64,000 bases of DNA from Fulvia fulva. Taxonomy: Eukaryota > Ascomycota > Dothideomycetes > Mycosphaerellales > Mycosphaerellaceae. How positions within the stretch are numbered: the stretch's first letter is position 1; each line of letters begins with the position of its first letter. The DNA lies in assembly GCF_020509005.1 (NCBI RefSeq), contig NC_063014.1, forward strand, positions 62,001 to 126,000. The letters are read 5' to 3'. Shown here piece after piece: positions 8,875-21,004 of the stretch. The notes beneath the pieces are model-generated. The model was not told the origin of the DNA. It saw only the letters and a program-made list of their open reading frames with translations, and ran no database searches. A program made the position numbers and the translations under genes.

Positions 8875-10176
8875 TTACTCCATGTCCAGCGCTGCATCAC
8901 CTTCGTCCGGAAGAGCCGTGATGACTTCCTCAACCATCGAGATGAGCTGATCGATATCTGGTCGTTCGCTCGGCTCAACAGTCAAACATCGCCTTACAAC
9001 TTGCTTGACAGGGTCTGCTATGGCGTCCTCCTTCTTGCTGGCGTTCGGATCGATATCGGAGACCCGCTGCTTCCCACGCCTGGCTTCTGCTGCGCCCTCA
9101 TCTGGGAACCGCCAGTCTCCACCAAGCACACAGAGTGATAGAGACCCGCCAGTCTCCTCGCTTCGTGCTTCAAATGGTGATTTACCCACAAGGCATGCAT
9201 ACAGCGTGCAACCCATGCTCCAGATGTCCACTTTCGTATCGATGGTTGTATCTGTCTTCACGTCGAAAAGCTCAGGTGCGCGATATGGCATCGTGCTGTG
9301 TTCCGCGGCCTGATCTTGCACCTGTAGCGCCATCGCTCGACTCGTGATCGGTGTGGGCGAGGGCGCGATTGAGCCAAGGTCCATGAGTATTGGTTGTGTG
9401 CCATTGTCCGCAATCATAATGTTTCCCGGCTTGATGTCTCTGTGCGCATAGCTTCTCATGCCACCCTCTGCAACACCATCTTGCGCTGCCATGACCTCGC
9501 CTTCCATCAACGGTTCATGCTCTGTTTCTCCGTCTTCATGATCCCGCCTCCGCCGGCCTTGATTGGCGAGAACCTCATCTTGCGCGTCCTGGTCTGCTTC
9601 TGCAGCCTCTTGTCGCACCTTCCGCGCGTTTCGTCTACTTTGCTCACCGCCAGACGCTCCTTTCACGCGGTATTGGTGCATGGCTTTGAGCGCTCTGCAT
9701 ACGCCGAGGAACAGGACCATGAGTCGTCTCTCAGGGAAGCGCGCGCGATTCACGAGGTTCGCATTGATGGCATCTTGCAGATTGCCCCTCCTGTAGTACG
9801 GTAACAGGATGTACACCGTCTTGCTGCCTGCGTCCCCTCCCCTTTCGGTCTTGACGCTGTGGTCGACAGCGTGTATTATGTTTGGGTGCGGAGAGAACAA
9901 GCTGTACGCCTCAACTTCTTTCAGCGCCTGCGACACGCTCTCCTCGCCGAATGGACATCGAATCTTCTTGAGCGCATATAGGGTTGGTTCGCCTGGTGAC
10001 TGTACCAAATAGACATAGCTGAAGCCTCCTTCTCCTAGCAATCGCAAGATCTTGAGACTTCGACCGTTGACTCGTAACGAAGGATTCGAGGGAAAGCAGT
10101 TGAAACAGTTGCCGAGCTGCCACATGCCGTCCAGAAGATAATGCGACAATTGCTCGACCAGCGAGGGAGATGACAT
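8875..10176 (-). CDS. ENV7: Env7/STK16-like serine/threonine protein kinase (NAK family)
   Basis: Single exon, 433 residues. The kinase core has the glycine loop GEGGFSYVYLV (48-58), Lys70 in YALKK, the catalytic loop HRDIKPGN (Asp247), DLGS in place of DFG (Asp266) and an APE motif in YRAPELFD. A cysteine pair near the N-terminus (CFNCFP, 24-29) matches the palmitoylation site that anchors yeast Env7 and human STK16 to the vacuole or Golgi. Family members act in membrane traffic and vacuole fusion. An unusual ~70-residue Arg/Glu/Asp-rich insertion (about 171-241) lies just before the catalytic loop and is probably disordered. Confidence 0.87.
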   Translation of the reverse strand: MSSPSLVEQLSHYLLDGMWQLGNCFNCFPSNPSLRVNGRSLKILRLLGEGGFSYVYLVQSPGEPTLYALKKIRCPFGEESVSQALKEVEAYSLFSPHPNIIHAVDHSVKTERGGDAGSKTVYILLPYYRRGNLQDAINANLVNRARFPERRLMVLFLGVCRALKAMHQYRVKGASGGEQSRRNARKVRQEAAEADQDAQDEVLANQGRRRRDHEDGETEHEPLMEGEVMAAQDGVAEGGMRSYAHRDIKPGNIMIADNGTQPILMDLGSIAPSPTPITSRAMALQVQDQAAEHSTMPYRAPELFDVKTDTTIDTKVDIWSMGCTLYACLVGKSPFEARSEETGGSLSLCVLGGDWRFPDEGAAEARRGKQRVSDIDPNASKKEDAIADPVKQVVRRCLTVEPSERPDIDQLISMVEEVITALPDEGDAALDME

Positions 10177-11295
10177 GCTGCCAGTCAGCCTTTCGAGCGT
10201 CAGGAAGTCGTTTTCGGAGCGATTCTAGGCGGTCGATGGCTGAAATAATGAGTTGACGGCCGGGTTGCTGCGTTGGTGGTGCGATTCAGATGCGAGGCGA
10301 GAGTTGATCAATGGTGCATGTTGTCTCTCCACTTCAACAACGATGGCATAAACAGCTGTCCAGCTTTCACCAATGCGACAAGGATGCGCGCGCCACGTGT
10401 TTGAGAGGCTAGTTCTATTTTAGAAGCAATGACGACGTGCCATTCTCGCGTTGCTTCCACTTTCACTTCTTTCCCAAGATCATCGTCGCCCGAATCAACA
10501 CACAAGTATCTTTCCTCGCAGCAAAGCTCACACTACAGCACTGCCATATGGCTTGACAGACTGTCAGGGCTCTCACAGACTCAGAGGGCGTTGCCCTGAG
10601 CGTATTCGTCCAGCAAGCACTGGAAGGGTACTTGTTCTATCGGATGGTCGGGTCGGATATGCTCGAACGGTTGTCTCCGCTTCAAACAAGAATGTAATCA
10701 TTGAAGCTTCGGGTAGCTGCCATCAGAGTTCGTTCACATGCGGAGAGTATGGGGAAATCGAAGATGGAGAGCATACCGCCACAATCTACCATGCATCTGC
10801 TTGACCGACTCGGCCGACTACTGGAGAGCTGGCAACGAGTTGAGCTCATTCACAGTAAAGTCTGGTAGACAACAAAAGTGGCCAGCAGTTTTCACGACTG
10901 AGACGCCGGACAAGACGGTGGCAGCAGGTCTTGCATCAAGTCCATCAAGTCAACGCTTCAACGGCAGTGTTCCAGCACAGCCGCCACAATGCTTTTCCCG
11001 GCTTGTGGCTAAGGCGGTAGGTGTGGTAGGTGCTGTCGACCCAGCCAATTGCTACTACATCGATGACATCGCAGTGTTTCTTTCTGGACGCGTGCAATAA
11101 AGACGAACCAGTGGTCCTTCCCAACGCGACGCTGCCCATCGAAACAACATTCGCAGCAGCAGCGTCATATGAACCATCGACAGTGTGGCATCTGAGTTGC
11201 AAGCCAGGTCTAGACCCCTTCGACACTGCAACCTCTTGACCTGCACACAACGGGATTCTCCAGCAACATCTTCCTCTTGCAGCGACCCAGAGAGC
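10177..11295. other. Intergenic, no confident gene
   Basis: The stretch lies between the kinase promoter and the small zinc-finger ORF. Open frames at 10451-10804 and 10738-11100 show no family motif, and frames on both strands are open over the same bases. One of them could be an upstream exon of the zinc-finger gene; I see no splice pair that proves it. Confidence 0.4.
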
Positions 11296-11682
11296 ATGGA
11301 TGCTCAACAGAGTAACATGTGGAAAAGCTCGATCGCAGCGTTTCACATCCCATCAACGCCGCCGGATACCTTTATGATAAAGCTCGAGTTTCCACCGCAA
11401 CATCAGATTCGGCAAGAAGACGCAAAATGCATCCAACCGCAAATGCTGCACCAGTCGCCATCTACGACGCCAGAAGTGGATCAAAGGAGTCCAGGAAACC
11501 CAGGAAGTCCGGGAAGCGAAAAGAGCCCGGTTTCGTCCACTTCGACAGATCACTGGCAGTCTTTCTTCTTTGACCTGGGCTCGAATGGGGAATGTCTGGC
11601 GTGCGGCTATCGTTACAGCTCGGTCGACGAGCTCGCATACCATCAAAGATTCGAGCATGGGCTAGCAGATATCATCATATAG
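11296..11682 (+). CDS. Small hypothetical protein with one C2H2-type zinc finger
   Basis: 128 codons from the ATG at 11296; the frame extends upstream only to a GTG. The middle is rich in Ser and Pro (PGNPGSPGSEKSP). The C-terminal block has Cys100 and Cys103 followed by His116 and His121, a C-x2-C-x12-H-x4-H spacing with a hydrophobic core (YRYSSVDELAYH) that fits a classical C2H2 finger. A single finger at the extreme C-terminus suggests a nucleic-acid or protein-binding role, but nothing more can be said. It could be the last exon of a longer gene. Confidence 0.5.
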   Translation: MDAQQSNMWKSSIAAFHIPSTPPDTFMIKLEFPPQHQIRQEDAKCIQPQMLHQSPSTTPEVDQRSPGNPGSPGSEKSPVSSTSTDHWQSFFFDLGSNGECLACGYRYSSVDELAYHQRFEHGLADIII

Positions 11683-12746
11683 GAGCTTGGGGCTTTTCCT
11701 CGGTTACAACATCACCCGATAATCGATGGGGTGATTGATCCTGAACAGGTCGATCAACAAGCAAACAATGTCAGCACATATGTGCGGGCACCAAAGTCAG
11801 CGGGATGGATGACACCGGTACCATATTATTGCTATGCCGCATCGCTCGCTAGGCTTGGTGTAAGAGTAGTAGAGAGTAACTAGGCAGGATCAGTCGGGCG
11901 ACGCTTTCCAGATCACTCGCACGCATCAAGATCGTGTATGAATACTAGCAACGATGTATACTTGTCTTCGCGCACCAGGCTTCTCATTGCCATGCGATAG
12001 TTTCGTACACATCTCGTATGGACCCTAGCCTCGGCCCCAGATCTACATACTAGCATAACGTGTATGCAACCGCTTGTCGATCACAGCATACGAGAACGGG
12101 ATACGCAAACGCTCACGATGCCCGTTGCGGAAAATGCATAAGTCAGCAAGCATAGTTCACACTTAAGGATGAACCGGATCCGATCATCCAGGGCAACCAC
12201 AATTCCGATGCGAAACATATATGCATTATTGTACCGAAGCTTGCTGCCCCGAGCTGGCATCGTGATTTGCAACTGAGGGATAGAGTGGGACATGAAGATC
12301 TCAGAAATCATGGTTTATTTGAGTGAGAAATTACCCTAGTCATTTAAGCTGGTGTGATACCAGGATCGATAATCAACCTTGGTTATCCGGGTTATATCGT
12401 CTTCCAGAAACAGATATTGCCCTTGTTATCTCGTCATCGGAAGTTATCGCTTCCGGTCGATCAAGGAGGCGGTCTCAGCCCCGGCATCACCTTGGCGACT
12501 TCTCACAGCAACACTACTCAAACACACTCAAGCTATGAGGCGCCAGTCTGTATACTGCTTGCCGATCTACGGCCGTGGAAGAGACACTACGCCGGCAGTC
12601 TACAATGCGATTGGCCGCAAGATTCAGCGTTCCGTGCCTGCCCAGATGCTACCTTCGTGCCAGGGACTTCAAGAAGACTTCATGATCCTCTTCGAAGTCG
12701 CGAGGCTCTTCGCAGGCACAATCGACCCAGCAGGTCAGAGGTAACA
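11683..12746. other. Intergenic; carboxylesterase promoter at the right
   Basis: No gene is recognised. The open frame that reads into the carboxylesterase from 12354 lacks protein-like features before the ATG at 12747 and is treated as untranslated leader or promoter. Confidence 0.45.
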
Positions 12747-14549
12747 ATGCTCAACTTCCTCATCCTCCCACTGCTCTCTGCAGTAGCATTGGCAGCACCA
12801 TTGGACGAACGCCAGTCTGGTCCATCCGTCACCATACAGAATGGCACAGTCGTAGGATCCTCCTTTGCAGGCGTCGACAGCTTCAAGGGCATCCCCTTTG
12901 CACAGCCACCAGTTGGGAACTTGCGTCTCCGCCCACCACAGTCGATCAACAAGTCCTTCGGCACACTGCAGGCGACAGGAATGCCAAAGGGATGCCCACA
13001 ATTCATCTCGCAGGTCAACACTGGCAACTTACCTCAGGATGCACTGGGCATGCTCCTCAACTCTCCCTTGGTGCAGACCGTCACCAACTCCGGCGAGGAC
13101 TGTCTGACGATTAATGTACAGCGACCAGCTGGCGTGTCTCCATCGGCCAAGCTGCCAGTGCTGTACTGGATCTATGGTGGAGGTTTCGAGGCAGGTAGTG
13201 CCGGAATGTACGATGGGTCTAGCATTGTGAAGAAGAGTGTCAGCCAGAAGCAGCCGATCATTTACGTGAATGTCAACTACCGCCTGGGAGGCTTTGGCTT
13301 CCTCGCTGGCAAGGATTTGGCCAACGAGCACTCCACCAACTTGGGACTTCGTGATCAGAGGCTCGGCCTGCAGTGGGTGGCGGAGAACATTGCTGCTTTC
13401 GGTGGAGACCCGGACAAGGTCACGATTTGGGTATGTCAATCGCGTTCATCTCATATGTAACACACTGACAATTCTGTAGGGAGAATCTGCAGGCGCCATT
13501 TCTGTCGCTGACCAGACTCTGATCAATGGTGGCGACAACACCTACAAGGGCAAGCCTCTATTCCGTGGTGCGATCATGGATTCGGGTAGTATCATTCCTG
13601 CACAGCAAGTGACCACGCAGAAGCCACAAGCAGTCTTCGACACTGTCGTTGAGAATGCTGGCTGCTCTGCGGCCACAGATAGAGTAAGCATTAACCCAGC
13701 GTAGTCTGCATCAATGAACCTAATACTGACCTCGCACAGCTCGCCTGCCTGCGAAGCCTGGACTACACCACCTTCCTCAACGCCGCAAACTCAGTGCCCG
13801 GAATCTTCAGCTACCGCTCTGTCGATCTAGCATACTTACCCCGTCCAGACTCAGGCGACAACTTCTTCCCCGAATCTCCCGACATCGCCATCAACGCCGG
13901 CCGCTTCACCAAAGTCCCCGTCATCATCGGCGACCAAGAGGACGAAGGAACCCTCTTCTCCCTCGTCCAAGGCAACATCACCACCAACGACCAGCTCGTC
14001 ACCTACCTCGCCTCCTACTTCCCAGACAACGCCAACGCCAACGGAGATATCCGCACTCTCCTCACGACCTACCCCAACCAACCCATCCTAGGCCAACCAG
14101 CAGGCTCCCCTTTCCGCACTGCAGGCCTCAACAACATTTACCCACAATTTAAGCGGCTCGCCGCTGTTCTCGGCGACATCACTTTCACGCTCACTCGCCG
14201 CGTCTACCTCTCCGTCGTTGGTCCCCAAGTCAAGTCTTGGTCTTACCTCTCCACCTACCTCTACGGCACTCCGATTCTCGGCACGTTTCACGGGAGTGAT
14301 GTCATCTTTGCGTACGGACTGGCTGGTCCTAGCCCGATCACGGACTCGATTCAGACGTACTTTGTCAACTTCGTGAACAACCTGGATCCGAATGTTGGGG
14401 CTACGGGACAGACTTTGTGGCCGCAGTGGCAGAGTGGGAAGTCGCAGTTGTTGAACTTTGAGGCGCTGAGGAACTCGTTGTTGGCGGATGATTTCAGACA
14501 GGCTAGCTATCAGGATCTGGCGGCGAGTCAGACTGAGTTTAGGATCTAG
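12747..14549 (+). CDS. Secreted type-B carboxylesterase/lipase
   Basis: Exons 12747-13430, 13480-13683 and 13740-14549 join in phase to 565 residues. A signal peptide ([15 protein letters not shown]) precedes the fold: GIPFAQPP near the N-terminus, the [11 protein letters not shown] block, the oxyanion region YGGGF, nucleophile Ser231 in GESAGA, Glu365 in DEGT, and His480 in GTFHGSD. These match Candida rugosa-type lipases and fungal type-B esterases, which cleave carboxylic esters extracellularly; true substrate unknown. The first intron separates the codons just before the nucleophile elbow. The 5' part of exon 3 uses C-ending codons and the last ~150 bases mostly G/T-ending ones. Confidence 0.9.
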
Positions 14550-17381
14550 GTGATGGAGAAGCATGAGGTTCGACTTGGACAGGAAGTGTACATATCATGA
14601 AAGCCGTAACACTCGGACTCGGACCAAGAGTATACCAACTTCTAAGTCATGCTCGAAGTTTTCACAGAGTCCAACTAGCATCTGTTTGCAACGCAGGAGG
14701 TAACGCGAGCTCAAGCAGTACAACGGCAGGCTGCCCTAATTAGGTACAATGGAACTGATGGCCGCCTACCTAAAGGACAGCGCTTCGTTTCTCCCTATCC
14801 ATCGACAACCCACGCGTGACTCATGCCGCTCAGGTCTTAGTCGACTGTCGGCCACGGGGACGGCCCATGCAGAGGGATGTCTCGTTAGGCAACCGCCTTG
14901 CCCGCTCATAACGGCGAGGCTGAGATAAGTCAACAGCCCCCCCAGTGCATGGAAGTCGCCAAGCGATTCCCCAAGGCGGGCACTGCCAAGGTGGTTGCCA
15001 TATGTGGCGTGCAGTAATTGGCTCCTGCAGACGTCGGGGCTTGCGCACCTATATGCATGCCAGAGAGGGTTGCGTTAGTGGTTCCAGCGAGGTGGTCGGG
15101 GCAGATCCCCTCCCGCGGACACGGATGATGCTAGCCCGCTGTGAGTTGTCATTCGATGGTGGATGGATGGTGTGGGTTGATACCTTTCGTGAAAGTGGAG
15201 TGGAGCTCTGCTCGAGGGTCGCATAACGTGAAGCATCTGCACCACAATCCTCGGTTTCGAGTTGAGGAAAGCTACAGCCAGCTGGCGATCTGCTGAAGGA
15301 TCAGTCTAGTACGCGAGAGTGCATAGCAGTGGGCCCTCGGCTGCGTTTCAGGACACGTGCTCGTCTGCTGGTTGAGTAGCACGTACTGGGTAAGAACAAC
15401 AAGAGGTCAGCTGGCGAGAGTATGAAGTAGATGTATGTAATTTCCAAGGGGAGTTCTTGAAGATCTGTTCCTACCCCACGAGCGAGTCAGTGTCACACTG
15501 AACCTCGATCTGATCTCGTGCTTGTTCCGCTGTGTTGGGTTGAGAGGATCGGCTTCGGCTGTATGTAAGCGAGCCCCGTCTTACCGGAACGCTGGGTCTT
15601 GAATATGGTGCACCACCGTTTGCTTTTCTTCACCTGGCAAGAGCTGTTCCATGTGATGGCATGCTCAAGAACGACTCCGCAAACGGAGTCGGGCATTGTG
15701 AGTATTTTGATCGTATGTGTGCGGGCAGGCACACCAGGCATCGGCAGTTCTGCAACGGTTGGTACAAGGTATCTCTGATGAGAGAAAGCAGGGCCACATC
15801 GGGTAGGCATTGGTTCTAGCCCATCCGATGCTGGGATGGCAGACCTGCTGTCACGCCTGTATGTCAAGATAAGTACTCGCTTGCCTAGCCACGACGTGTC
15901 GTCGTCAGCGCTTACAGTCGCTTCTGCACTCATGACAACTTCCGGTGTTCCGCGAGAGACGTCGTGCAACGTACCAAAAATGCGCAGGACCACACGTTCG
16001 GGTTGAGTTCTTCAGAAAAGGCCACCATGCTGTTTCTGACCAGGTTCGCTGTCCCTCCATTTCGTTACGACAGGGATTTGATATCGTTCGGTTCGCTGGC
16101 CCTGGGCACGAACGTGGGTATGCTGGGCCAATGGTCGTCTGCCTTCTTTCGGCGATGGCATGGTGAGGGATAACTTTAGGCGATTGTAAGTTCCTCCAGC
16201 AGGGACTGATGCGGCAGCTAAGTCTGCTAGAGCCGATCTATTAGTCACCAGCCTGGGCAAACGACGGTGTACAATATCTTCTCGATGGTATGTGCTGTTG
16301 TGCTCTTCATGTCTTTGCAGCGATATTTGGAAAGGAATAGACTCCGGCCTTCGTCCCAGTGCCATGTCGACGGGATCAGGGCGTAGACTTTCACGTCAAA
16401 TTGCCGGGACCCACTATGATGATGACGGCAGCTGTACACAACTCCTGCCGCTACTTTAGCGGTCATGCAAGTAGCTAAGTCAGTCGCCGATACCAAGCTG
16501 GCTTGTTGTTCTGGAAGTCTTTGGACGACTGCGGCCATAATGCTAGTCAGATGTGGTGGCCGCCGTTGGCTACTCTCGATGACTTGTACTTAAGCCCGTC
16601 AGTGCCAGTTACAGCTGTATGGACGCGGAGATGTCCTGGAGCGCTGATGGCATGGGTCATATGCATGCTTGCATAGAGCAACGCAGGGTCGCCGTTAGCC
16701 GGAAAAGCAAAGGCCTTCGTGTCTGAAAGTGCGAGAGCTTGCACTCAGGGTACACATCCGCTCATGGGGAGTCGCAACTGCCAACGCTGCTTCGTGCTCA
16801 AACTTCATGATGGTCACAGATAGAGTACTTGTAAGGCCAAAGATCAAGCCCAGGGCAGGATATGAGAATCCTCTCCAGCGGTCCCGCACGCAGATCTGAA
16901 GTCTCTTCAGCCGACATCGTTCAATAATGTGCCCGCTCACTGCCAGGATTCATCCTTTTCTTGTGCTGCATGCGTTCAGCATGCCTCGCAGCTGCACGGC
17001 CCGCCTAATTGATACTGCGCCGCCACGCACTGCGTCCATGGTCTCAGGTCAGGGTGCTTGTCGGTCCAAAGCTTCTGAGGCACCATCAGCGCCGTCAGGC
17101 GGACCGTTTCCTTCGTTGCTCGTGCAGCTTTGGACTAGCCTATGTAACAGCGCCTTGTCGTGGTATGGAGCAGTCGTTAATTTGCTGCGAAAAGCGCTAG
17201 TGGTGGGTGTAGTAATGTACACCATGTTCTGAATACCACTGCCCAGAGCACAATAACCTCGCTGTTCAAGAAGGCACTCTGTACGGATACTTTGTGTTAT
17301 TGCAAAAGAACTTCCCATCTGTGCCGTCCTGGAACGACTTTCCCATCCTAGCTTGTTGCTGTAGTAGCCGCTTCGGCCAGC
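14550..17381. other. Long gene-poor interval
   Basis: 2.8 kb without a supportable gene. Several frames of 60 to 166 codons are open on both strands over the same bases, with no domain motif or convincing splice structure. Composition is ordinary, with no RIP signature and no repeat ends seen. It may hold regulatory sequence for the flanking genes or remains too decayed to recognise. Confidence 0.45.
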
Positions 17382-18566
17382 ATGACGCAGATACCGCAAG
17401 CAGCGCAGCCGCAGAACGACAAACTTGCCCGGTTCGCTGGTAGAAACTTCTCACGATTCTCCTTGGAACAAAGCATACATTGCTTACCTGTTGACGAGGT
17501 ATGTCTCAATCTCCTGGTCGCAGGGATGGGGAAAATGCAGTGCTTGCAGCCCAGTGCAAGACGGCAGGCTCACGCGGGCATAGACCGAGGAGGACAACTT
17601 CAACGAAGTGAACGACATTTTCCGCCAACTGCTGGGCCGTGCAGTTTTACCTCGACTGCGACTCAGTGAAATAGATGAGCCGCAAGTGCTTGAGTGTGGT
17701 TTCCAGAAAGCTGCTTGGGTAGACGACATACTTGACGCTTGTCCGGATGCTTGGGTGAGTACCTTCGCGCAAACGAGATGTTGCATCGTAACCGAGACGT
17801 GCATTCTGCTGCGCGACAGAGCGTCCGTGTCTGAGCTAACGAGCCGCGCCAGGTTGTCGGTATCGATATCTTCACCGGCCAGGGCAACGGCGACGACTCA
17901 AGCGAAGAAGATGAGGACGAAGACGAAGATCGACCCGACTTTTTCATCAAGAAGAGGTGGAACTTGAATGCATCATTTCGAACAAGCGGTGACCCCGACC
18001 TTCGACCCGAAACGTTCCATCTCATCAACAGTCGCTGCCTCATGGACGGAATCAACACAGGACGGTGGGAGAGCTATGTTCGAGAGCTGAGGAGCCTGCT
18101 CAAGCCTGGCGGCTGGTTGCAACTAGTCGAGGTGCACATGCTGTTCCAGTCTGACAGCGGCCGAAGTACAACGTATCTGGAACGCTGGTATGACTACTAC
18201 CAAAGCAGTCTGACCAGGATGGGCAAAGATCCGCGCATTGGTCGACAACTCCAGCGCCTGCTCATCGATGCCGGCTTCGAGCATATCACGAATATGGTAC
18301 ACCGCCTGCCTATGGGTGCCTGGCTTGAGGGTGTGTATATGTTGTGCCAGATGTGAGAATGCTGCCATTAACTGACAACACCAGGCAAGGAGAGTCTGGG
18401 GTTCCAGGCCCGCGATCTTGTATCCAAGTTATTGCGCTCCGCTTCTCTCTGGCCATTCCTCCGTGTCCAGCAGCCTCCTTTGACGCCAGCACAGTACGAA
18501 GACCTGATTACAGGTGCACAACGGGAGCTTTTGCAAGACAACCTCAAGCTGTACTTGAATGTGTAG
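17382..18566 (+). CDS. SAM-dependent methyltransferase-like protein with atypical motif I
   Basis: Four exons (17382-17498, 17584-17754, 17853-18330, 18385-18566) join in phase to 315 residues. The C-terminal half carries typical fungal methyltransferase blocks: LRPETFHLINSRC, then LRSLLKPGGWLQLVEV. Motif II-like VVGIDIF is at 97-103. Motif I, normally D/E-C-G-x-G, reads ECGFQ at 76-80, so the second glycine of the SAM loop is Gln. An acidic stretch (about 110-122) follows where relatives carry a hydrophobic strand. Relatives methylate small molecules or are LaeA-like regulators. With this loop the protein may bind SAM poorly or act as a non-catalytic partner. All introns keep phase, so it is not an obvious pseudogene. 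Confidence 0.75.
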
Positions 18567-21004
18567 GTTCCAGTGGAGATGCCGATATCTAAACCGATCT
18601 CTGCTGACACATGTGCAAGATATGCGGCCTATGGAAGGCGGCCCAACCGAAGGCGCTGAGAGCTGCTCAGATGAGGCCTGGAAAGCCGTCATAATGCTTT
18701 CGTTTGTGGCTGCCCTCGATGCTTTATCTGGACCTTCACGGATCTTCTTGCATGGCTCCTAGAGTGCCATCTGTCCCTGTCGCCCGGCTTACCAAGGGGC
18801 TGTGTTCGAGACTCTCTACATCCTGCACAGCCATTCACAGACGACAGAGGGCTTGGTGTGGCTACGAAAGCAGCTTCTCCGGCTGCCACTGCCCAGCTGG
18901 CTGTTGCCGGAACAACATGTTGTCAACGGACACGGCCTACCGACATAGGCTAGGGCAAGCAATGTGGCGAATGTGTCGAAGTTCGTGGGTCGCCGAAGTA
19001 TTGGGTCTGCGGGCAAGGAAGCATCGCCCAGAGCATGTCGCTGCTGCCTTCGACATGCCATCGCTTTCATAGTCTGTCGGACAGCACAACATCGCCCTTC
19101 ACTTGGCTAGCTGTGGGTCGGCGGCCGAGCCGGAGGTGCTGAGAGCTGTCCAGACGAGTCCCAAACAGTAGCTCTTCCTGTGCGAGTCTGTGACTGCTGT
19201 AGAGCGTCTCTCGGCACCTTTGTGGACCTTCTCTGACGGTTCATAGATAGCCACCTGCGTGCATTGACGACCCTCTTGCAGACCCTTGGTCGCGAGCATC
19301 ACTCCATATGCACAGTCAGGTGCAGCCGTTCGAGTAGTAGGGGCGGCTAAGAGACCAGTCCTCGCTGCCTCTGCCGATTTCGTGGAAACATCACGCCATT
19401 CATAGATCCAGCCTGATGCTATGAGATGGGATGAGCGAAGGAGCGGCCAGATGGCGCATCGTGTAGATTTTGAGATTCGGGTCTACTGTCAAAGAAGCTT
19501 CCTTGTGAGCATGCTGCTGTCATCTTGTCGCCGCTGCTTGCGTGTGGTCGCATAGCTCGAGGTCGCGCCCTAGTGGTCAGCCGCACAGTGTCAGAGGTCA
19601 GCAGGCATTGCGAGGAGACCTCTTGAACCAAGGAGAAGAGAAATGAGAGAGAGGGTCAAGAATGAAGTTGCCATAAGCTCAGGCGCTTCAAAGAAATACC
19701 GCTTCCCTAGCGACCCGCGAGAATGGTAAGCCATTATGCTGGTAGTACCACACAGAGATAAACCTTAAGACGTCGCTACCCAAGGCGACATGCCATCATG
19801 CTAGACATAGCAAGAGCAGACTGAGCAGAGGTAACAATAGAAGGACCACAATGATACCCTCGACGTGTCTTCCATTGGCTTTGGGTGTTCTTGCTGACCT
19901 GAGGTTCGCAAAATACATACCATCAAGGGTCCTTGGTGGACGCCACGGATGCAGTCGCTCTTTCCCCCGGGATGGTTCCTGCCTGCACCGCCGTTGGTCA
20001 CTGCTTTGAACCTTATGGCCATCCCATTGGCAGTGAGTGTCTCGGGGAGGCCACGGCCCCGCCCATGTCGCATATCAGTCTGATCAAGTGACTTGAGCTA
20101 TGAACCGCCCGCGATGCATGCGACTTGCGCGCAGCCGCGTGTAGCGCTTGCCTGAACTGCCGATGGAGGCGCCGGAAGAATATGTTGTCACGACTCACGA
20201 GAGCGTACGCTTTGCTGTTCACTGCTGATGTTTGTGTGCATGTGCCTCCTACATGGACGAGCCTGTGCGACAGGTGTCCATAACGTAGCTGGAGCAAGAC
20301 CATGATGATGCACTGTACGTGGCTGCACAATACCCGCGAGCAAGGCTCGAAAGCAGGAAAGCACAACCACCGGAAATGAGGTTACACGAACACCTCGCGC
20401 ACCGGTCAAGACCGGCATCCAAGGCGGCGGGTCGGCAGTCCGGCACATCCTAGTCGCTCACATGTCATACAGGGGATCCTTGTCACCATCATTTGCATCC
20501 AACCACGACATCCGCGACCCCAATCCGAGCGTGATGCACTACAGCGCCTTCGAGCAATAACGTCAAGATGCTTTGGGTATCCCAATCATCTGAGCAAAGA
20601 CCTGGTAGGCTGGAAGGGTAAGATCCACCACCTACAAAACACCTACCTCACCACCATGGAACGCAACCCACGACCCACACGCCATTACAACTGAGAGCAT
20701 CAATCATCCCAAACGACCATAGCACCTGACCCATCCACACCACGATCTTCCACACATTCAACATCAGAAGAAAGCCTCTCATAATTTCACGAATCTATCG
20801 TTACAGACAGCAGCAGCAGTAAGTAGCTAGCGAACACCACCCATACTTCGCGCTTCGCGCTTCGCCACCAGGCTCTTCTCTCGCCATTTTCGTTTCCCTT
20901 TGGTTTCCATATCCTGACTCGCCACAAGAACAACGCCGACGCTACCATACCATACAATGCACTTACGCAACAGGCCACAGCTTCCCTCAGTAGTCGCACT
21001 CACT
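18567..21004. other. Long gene-poor interval with a faint internal duplication
   Basis: 2.4 kb downstream of the methyltransferase with no supported gene. Segments starting near 18637 and 19117 share a diverged match (both read GGCGGCC...GAGAGCTG followed by related blocks), suggesting an old local duplication. The right end is the 3' flank of NUP170. Open frames here have no recognisable domain. Confidence 0.4.

Noticed and set aside
15493..15993. 166-codon minus-strand frame in the gene-poor interval
   Set aside because: No motif, no plausible splice partners, and competing open frames on the other strand.
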